A DNA stretch of 40,039 nucleotides from Deltaproteobacteria bacterium (GTDB lineage Bacteria > Myxococcota_A > UBA796 > GCA-2862545). The translations under genes were made by a program, and so were the position numbers. How positions within the stretch are numbered: position 1 is the stretch's first letter; every line of letters begins with the position of its first letter. The DNA lies in assembly GCA_016938035.1 (NCBI GenBank), contig JAFGVK010000067.1, positions 1 through 40,039 on the forward strand. Direction: 5' to 3'. This document shows, piece by piece, positions 36,143-40,039 of the stretch. The notes under the pieces were generated by a model, which was not told the DNA's origin, did not search any database, and saw only the letters and a list, made by a program, of their open reading frames with translations.

Positions 36143-36784
36143 TTGTGGGTCTTTCTCCCTGTCCTCCTCGGTTGCTCCGAGCCGATCTCCCTGCCCTCTA
36201 CCACGCCGGCCCCAGAGACGGTGGCGGTGGGCGAGAAGCTGGAGGTGCGCGAGAAGCGCCCGCTCTGGCAGAGCAAGGAGCCCGGCCCTCCCCCCCCGGA
36301 GGTGGCGCTCAGCGCGGGGCAGTGCAACGATTTCGTCGACGGGGGCCCGGTCAAGGGGCCGGACTGTGTCACCGACCAGATCGCGTGCGGCCAGACCGTC
36401 ATCGGTCACACCAGGGGCGGAGTGGACCGCTTTGACACCCACTTCTGGGAGAAGAAGCAGTGCTGGCCGGGAACGGTCAACCACAACACGGGGGACGAGC
36501 GGGTCTACCGCCTCAACCTCCCCGACGGCAAGATCATGGCGACCGCGACCCTCGACACGCCGTGCGCCGACCTCGACCTCATGGGCTTCCGCTGGACCGG
36601 CGACACCTGCCCCACGGTGGAGCACGCGGTCAACCAGTGCGAGAGCATGCGAAAGCCCGGCAAGACCCGCGAGAAGATCCACATGGTCTCGGATCGGGCC
36701 AGCCAGTGGTTCCTCGTGGTAGAGGGCGCTGACGATCAGGAAGGCGCCTTCGCCATCACCGTCCAGTGTGGACCCTGGTACTAG
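36143..36784 (+). CDS. Cysteine-rich lipoprotein with PPC-like domain (tandem paralog 1)
   Basis: A 213-residue predicted lipoprotein starting at a rare TTG: MWVFLPVLLGC puts the lipidated cysteine at 11. TTG is chosen because GGAGG lies 6 bases upstream and the only nearby ATG/GTG codons are out of frame. A ~45-residue linker leads to a domain with GPDCVTDQIACGQTVIGHTR, RFDTHFWEKKQCWPGTVNHN, GDERVYRLNLPDGKIMATAT, CADLDLMGFRWTGDTCPTVE and WFLVVEGADDQEGAFAITVQ. The strand pattern resembles bacterial PPC beta-sandwich domains, stabilised here by seven conserved cysteines. It is paralogous to the next gene, 10 bp downstream. Confidence 0.75.
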   Translation: MWVFLPVLLGCSEPISLPSTTPAPETVAVGEKLEVREKRPLWQSKEPGPPPPEVALSAGQCNDFVDGGPVKGPDCVTDQIACGQTVIGHTRGGVDRFDTHFWEKKQCWPGTVNHNTGDERVYRLNLPDGKIMATATLDTPCADLDLMGFRWTGDTCPTVEHAVNQCESMRKPGKTREKIHMVSDRASQWFLVVEGADDQEGAFAITVQCGPWY

Positions 36785-36794
36785 GAGCAGCGCG

Positions 36795-37433
36795 ATGTTG
36801 TGGATGTTGTTGAGCCTCCTCGCCTGCTCAGGCAGGCCCGCCGCGACCCCTGTGCCCACCAGCCAGCCGCCCCCTCCTGCCCAGGTCGGGACGGTGACCG
36901 CAGCGCACACCGCGCCCGCGGTGCCCGCCCCTGTCAGCGCGCCTCCCCCCTCGGATGACGGCGGGGCCCTCTCGTGTCGTGACGCGAGCGGGGGGCCGGT
37001 GAGCGGCCCCGACTGCGTCACCGCCACGATCTCATGCGGTGACACGGTGCGCGGCAACACGCGCGGCGGCACCCAGCGCTTCGACACCCAGTTCTACGAG
37101 AAGAAGCACTGCTGGCCCGGCACGGTCAACAAGGACGGCGGTGACGAGCGGGTGTACCGTCTCACCCTCCCGCGCGCGCGCCTGAAGGCGACCGTCACGC
37201 TCAACACTCCCTGCGCCGATCTGGACGTGATGGCCTTCCCGTGGACCGGGGACACCTGCCCCTCGGTGGACCACAACGTCCTGCGCTGCGAGTGCATGCG
37301 CAAGGAGGGGCGGCAGAGCGAGACCCTGCAGCTCGTCTCTCAGAACACCGACACCTGGTACATCGTGGTGGAGGGGCGCGACGCTGAGGAGGGCGCCTTC
37401 GAGCTGAGCGTGGCCTGCGGCGAGTGGTACTGA
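36795..37433 (+). CDS. Cysteine-rich lipoprotein with PPC-like domain (tandem paralog 2)
   Basis: A 212-residue predicted lipoprotein: MLWMLLSLLAC (Cys11), then a Pro/Ala/Thr linker to about 60. The domain is clearly homologous to the preceding protein: GPDCVTATISCGDTVRGNTR, QRFDTQFYEKKHCWPGTVNK, GDERVYRLTLPRARLKATVT, CADLDVMAFPWTGDTCPSVD and WYIVVEGRDAEEGAFELSVA. All domain cysteines align. AGGAG lies 7 bases before the ATG, and the genes are 10 bp apart, so they share a transcript. The linkers and signal peptides have diverged far more than the domain. Confidence 0.77.
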   Translation: MLWMLLSLLACSGRPAATPVPTSQPPPPAQVGTVTAAHTAPAVPAPVSAPPPSDDGGALSCRDASGGPVSGPDCVTATISCGDTVRGNTRGGTQRFDTQFYEKKHCWPGTVNKDGGDERVYRLTLPRARLKATVTLNTPCADLDVMAFPWTGDTCPSVDHNVLRCECMRKEGRQSETLQLVSQNTDTWYIVVEGRDAEEGAFELSVACGEWY

Positions 37434-37937
37434 GACCCTGGGGCGGAGGAGCCCTCCTCGGCAGCCACAGCCCGCCCAATGCACCGTGGGCCCGGCGCTC
37501 GTCGGGCAGCCTGCGCGCGGCCGCTGTCGACAGCTCGCCCGCGTCCACCGAGGGCCCGGCGCTCGGGGGAGGCGGGCCTCGCTCCATCGGCCAGCCACGC
37601 CACGGGGGGCGCCGCGTCACGCGGTCTGGGCGGCCGAGGAGAGGAGGGAGGGCGCAGGCGTAACCCCCCCCTGCGTCCAGACCCACCGACGAGGCCCTCC
37701 GGGGGGCGCGGCAGCCCGACCCGATCCTGCCGCGTGGGGTGGGGTGTCAGGCGCCTCCTGAGAGGGGGGGGGCGTCCGCGTCGCTGGGAGCGGCTCGGCG
37801 CCGCCGCTCCGTCGGGGGCGCGCACCCCGGCGCGTCGCGCGGGTGGCCGCGCGGCCCCGCGCGTCGGTGGGGCCCAGCCTCAGGGGCGGTGCTCCCCCCT
37901 GGGGGCCAGGCGCAGCGGGCCTGGCCCCATGCGTGGT
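37434..37937. other. Intergenic region between convergent genes, no gene seen
   Basis: About 500 bp between the stops of two convergent genes, so no promoter is needed. The sequence is GC-rich with many G/C runs; no A, B or C element and no T-tract terminator is visible. Confidence 0.4.
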
Positions 37938-39958
37938 TCACCGGCCGTACAGCAGCACCTGGGTGGTGTCGGTGTTGCAGCCACTGTCGGCGGTGTCGCA
38001 GTCCCAGTCCATCGCGTGGGTGTTGCTGGCGTTGCCGTAGCCCGCGCCGAGCCCGAAGTTGTTGTCGAGGTAGGTGGTGAACACCATGGTGGTGAGCATG
38101 GAGTTGTCGTCCCCGCTGACGGTGTAGCCGCCGACGGTGGTGGAGCCGCCGTTGGTGTCCATGCAGCGGAAGCGCAGGGTGCTGTCGGTGCGGTCCGGGG
38201 TCGTCCCGCCGGTGGCCCAGGGGCCGGCCACGGTGGTGGTGGAGCAGGACATGGCGCAGGTGCTGGACGACACCGAGTTGCGTCGGAAGGCCCACTGCAG
38301 GGTGTTGTCGTTGAGGCAGCCGGGGTTGGTCTGCACCCACACCGTGTTGGGGTACGAGACGATCATCACCTCGTCCACCGGGAGCTGGGACCACGCGGCG
38401 CTCTTGGCGTCGGCGTTGATCGAGGGGTCCGCGGGGATGCCCAGGGTGGTGGTGGTGAGCCAGGTGTCGGAGAACGCGGTCCAGTGCTTGCTGGAGTCGC
38501 CGTTGGTGAACACCCCCATCAGGGTCCACCCGCCGTTAGAGAGGCTCATGTCGCACCAAGCCTCGAAGGCGCCGACGCCGTCCCCCTGCGGGTCGAGCCA
38601 GTAGACCCCGTTGGTGGCTGAGTCGAGGCTCTGGTAGGCGTCGTCGCAGGAGATCGCGGCGCAGGCAGCCTCCTCCCCCAGCACATCCTCGGGGTTGTCC
38701 ACCACCTCGTCGCAGTCGTTGTCGACGCCGTCGCAGAGCTCGTCCTGCGCCGGCGAGATGGCGGGGTCGTCGTCGTCACAGTCGTCGTCATTGCTCACGT
38801 AGCCGCCAGGCTGGGCGCAGGAGGTCTGGGTGAAGCGCGGGTTGCCGTAGAGGTCCCCGTCGTAGTCCAGGTACCAGGTGGGGGGGGCCGGTGTGTCCAG
38901 GTCCACGACGCTGTTGCAGTTGTTGTCGACGCCGTCGCACACCTCCGCCGCGCCCGGGTAGGCGGCGGGGTTGTCGTCGTCGCAGTCCCCCGAGAGCGCC
39001 TTCCACCCCGCTCCAGAGGCGCCCCCATCGGGATCTTCGCAGGCCTTGGTGGTGTCGTAGGTGTCGCCGTAGCCGTCGCCGTCCGTGTCCATGTACCAGG
39101 TGCTGGCGTCCAGGGCGGCCACGTCCACCAGGGTGTCGCAGTCGTTGTCCAGGCCGTCACAGACCTCCACCCTGCCCGGGGCGCGGAGCCCGGTGGTGTC
39201 GTCGCAGTCGTCGTCGTTGCGCGCCGTGCCGGCGGGCTGGGCGCAGGCCTCGGTGGGGGCCGCGGGGTCGCCGTAGCGATCGCCGTCCGTGTCCGCGTAG
39301 TAGGTGAGGGCGTCTACCGCGCCGCCGTCCACGTCCCCGTCGCAGTCGTTGTCCAGGCTGTCGCAGACCTCAGTGGCGCCCACGTGCACCGAGCGGTGGG
39401 CATCAGCGCCCTCGCAGGCGTCGAGGGCGTTGGCGACGTAGCCCGGGGGCTGCGCGCAGGCTGCCTGGGAGGTGAAGGCGTCGCCAAAGCCGTCCCCGTC
39501 TGCGTCCGCGTACCAGGTCGCCGCGTCGGTCGGGCTGTCGTCTACCAGGGTGTTGCAGTCGTTGTCCTTGCCGTCGCAGCGCTCCTCGGCGCCCGGGTAG
39601 GAGACGGCGGAGAGGTCGTCGCAGTCGGTGCTGTTCGAGAGGTAGCCGGCGGGCGCCTCGCAGGCCTTGACCGTGAAGCGGGTGCCGCCGAAGCCGTCGT
39701 TGTCCGAGTCCGCGTACCAGGTGGGGGCGTCCGCCACGTCCTCGTCCACCAGGGTGTCGCAGTCGTCATCCACCAGGTTGCAGGACTCCGCCGCTCTGGG
39801 GTGGGTGGTCGCGGTGAGGTCGTCGCAGTCGGTCTTGTCGCTGACATAGCCCGCGGGGGCGGCGCAGGCCTTGGCCGTGACCAGCGGGTCGCCGTAGCGG
39901 TCCCCGTCCGCGTCCGCGTACCAGAGCGGCGCGTCCACCGCGGCGTCCTCGTCCCACT
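37938..39958 (-). pseudogene. Third MopE-repeat / fibrinogen-like protein, N-terminus missing
   Basis: At least 666 residues remain from a third exported MopE-type protein. Six or more metal-binding modules are visible (TDCDDLTAT, TDCDDLSAV, DDCDDTTGL, GDCDDDNPA, DDCDDDDPA with DNDCD partners). They are followed directly by a C-terminal domain starting GVYWLDPQGDGVGAFEAWCD and LSNGGWTLMGVF (fibrinogen-like) and ending in VLLYGR. Unlike its two relatives it has no beta-propeller region. The frame is closed by a TGA at 39972-39974, and similarity to the repeats stops at about 39954. The only starts left are internal, with no signal peptide. It is either a truncated gene or an intact gene interrupted by an assembly edge. 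Confidence 0.7.
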
Positions 39959-40039
39959 CGATCCGATCCCATCAAAAACCAGTTTATACCTACATTATTC
40001 ACGCACTGCACACCAAACACCCCGCTCGCCCCCCCATCC
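39955..40039. other. Compositional break at the right edge
   Basis: After the last MopE repeat, GC content drops sharply: 39971-40010 is rich in A and T (CAAAAACCAGTTTATACC and similar), unlike anything else in the window. The interrupted MopE module ends mid-repeat. This may be a genuine insertion or deletion junction, or low-quality or chimeric sequence at a contig end. Confidence 0.6.

Overview
This is a roughly 70% GC, 40-kb stretch with bacterial gene layout: short Shine-Dalgarno sites, ATGA and GTGA start/stop overlaps, and many lipoproteins with a lipobox cysteine. It holds three very large exported proteins built from MopE-type DCDD calcium/copper-binding repeats, a serine/threonine kinase fused to an ATPase and a TPR solenoid, an HDOD protein, and much non-coding DNA. 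This combination points to Myxococcota or a related deltaproteobacterial lineage. That assignment rests on protein families recalled from memory, not on a search. The last ~85 bases change abruptly in composition, so the right edge may be a contig end.

Layout. 1-1315: the tail of a CDS, then a repeat-rich gene-free stretch. 1316-5110: a PfkB-family sugar kinase and a lipoprotein (minus), diverging from a left-handed beta-helix protein translationally coupled to a GT2 glycosyltransferase (plus). 5459-5704: a complete small transcription unit with promoter, two identical tRNA-Gly(GCC) genes and an intrinsic terminator. 5775-6559: a decayed DUF6399-type transposase. 6938-7621: a spermidine-synthase-like protein. 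8718-11500: a DT-repeat MopE-type lipoprotein coupled to a phospholipase D-like protein. 11593-15055: a cytidylate-kinase-like protein and the helicase HrpB. 15745-20611: a lipoprotein and the first giant MopE/beta-propeller/fibrinogen-like protein. 20686-25306 (minus): a DUF493 protein, an unknown protein and the kinase-ATPase-TPR protein. 25359-30519 (plus): a tightly packed operon of a YkgJ-type CxxC protein, a ureohydrolase, glucose-6-phosphate isomerase and 4-alpha-glucanotransferase. 30698-33970 (minus): a second giant MopE protein paralogous to the first. 34658-35800 (minus): an HDOD protein. 36143-37433: two tandem paralogous cysteine-rich lipoproteins. 37938-39958 (minus): a third MopE/fibrinogen-like protein that lacks its N-terminus.

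The main discovery is in the non-coding DNA. A 143-144 bp element (here family A) occurs four times with terminal inverted repeats TGAGCC...GGCTCA. Three copies are flanked by perfect 4-bp target duplications (AGGT, AGGT, CGGT), so it is a genuine non-autonomous transposable element. A second ~120-135 bp family (B), with ~20-bp inverted repeats, occurs three times plus several end-remnants. It lies next to an A copy twice, and one B copy ends on the stop codon of the sugar kinase gene. A third candidate (C, 288 bp) carries ends resembling a motif found just after the transposase remnant. No intact transposase is present.

The genes otherwise suggest envelope and surface biology (lipoproteins, MopE/fibrinogen-like exoproteins, GT2, PLD) alongside glycogen/maltodextrin and central carbon metabolism.
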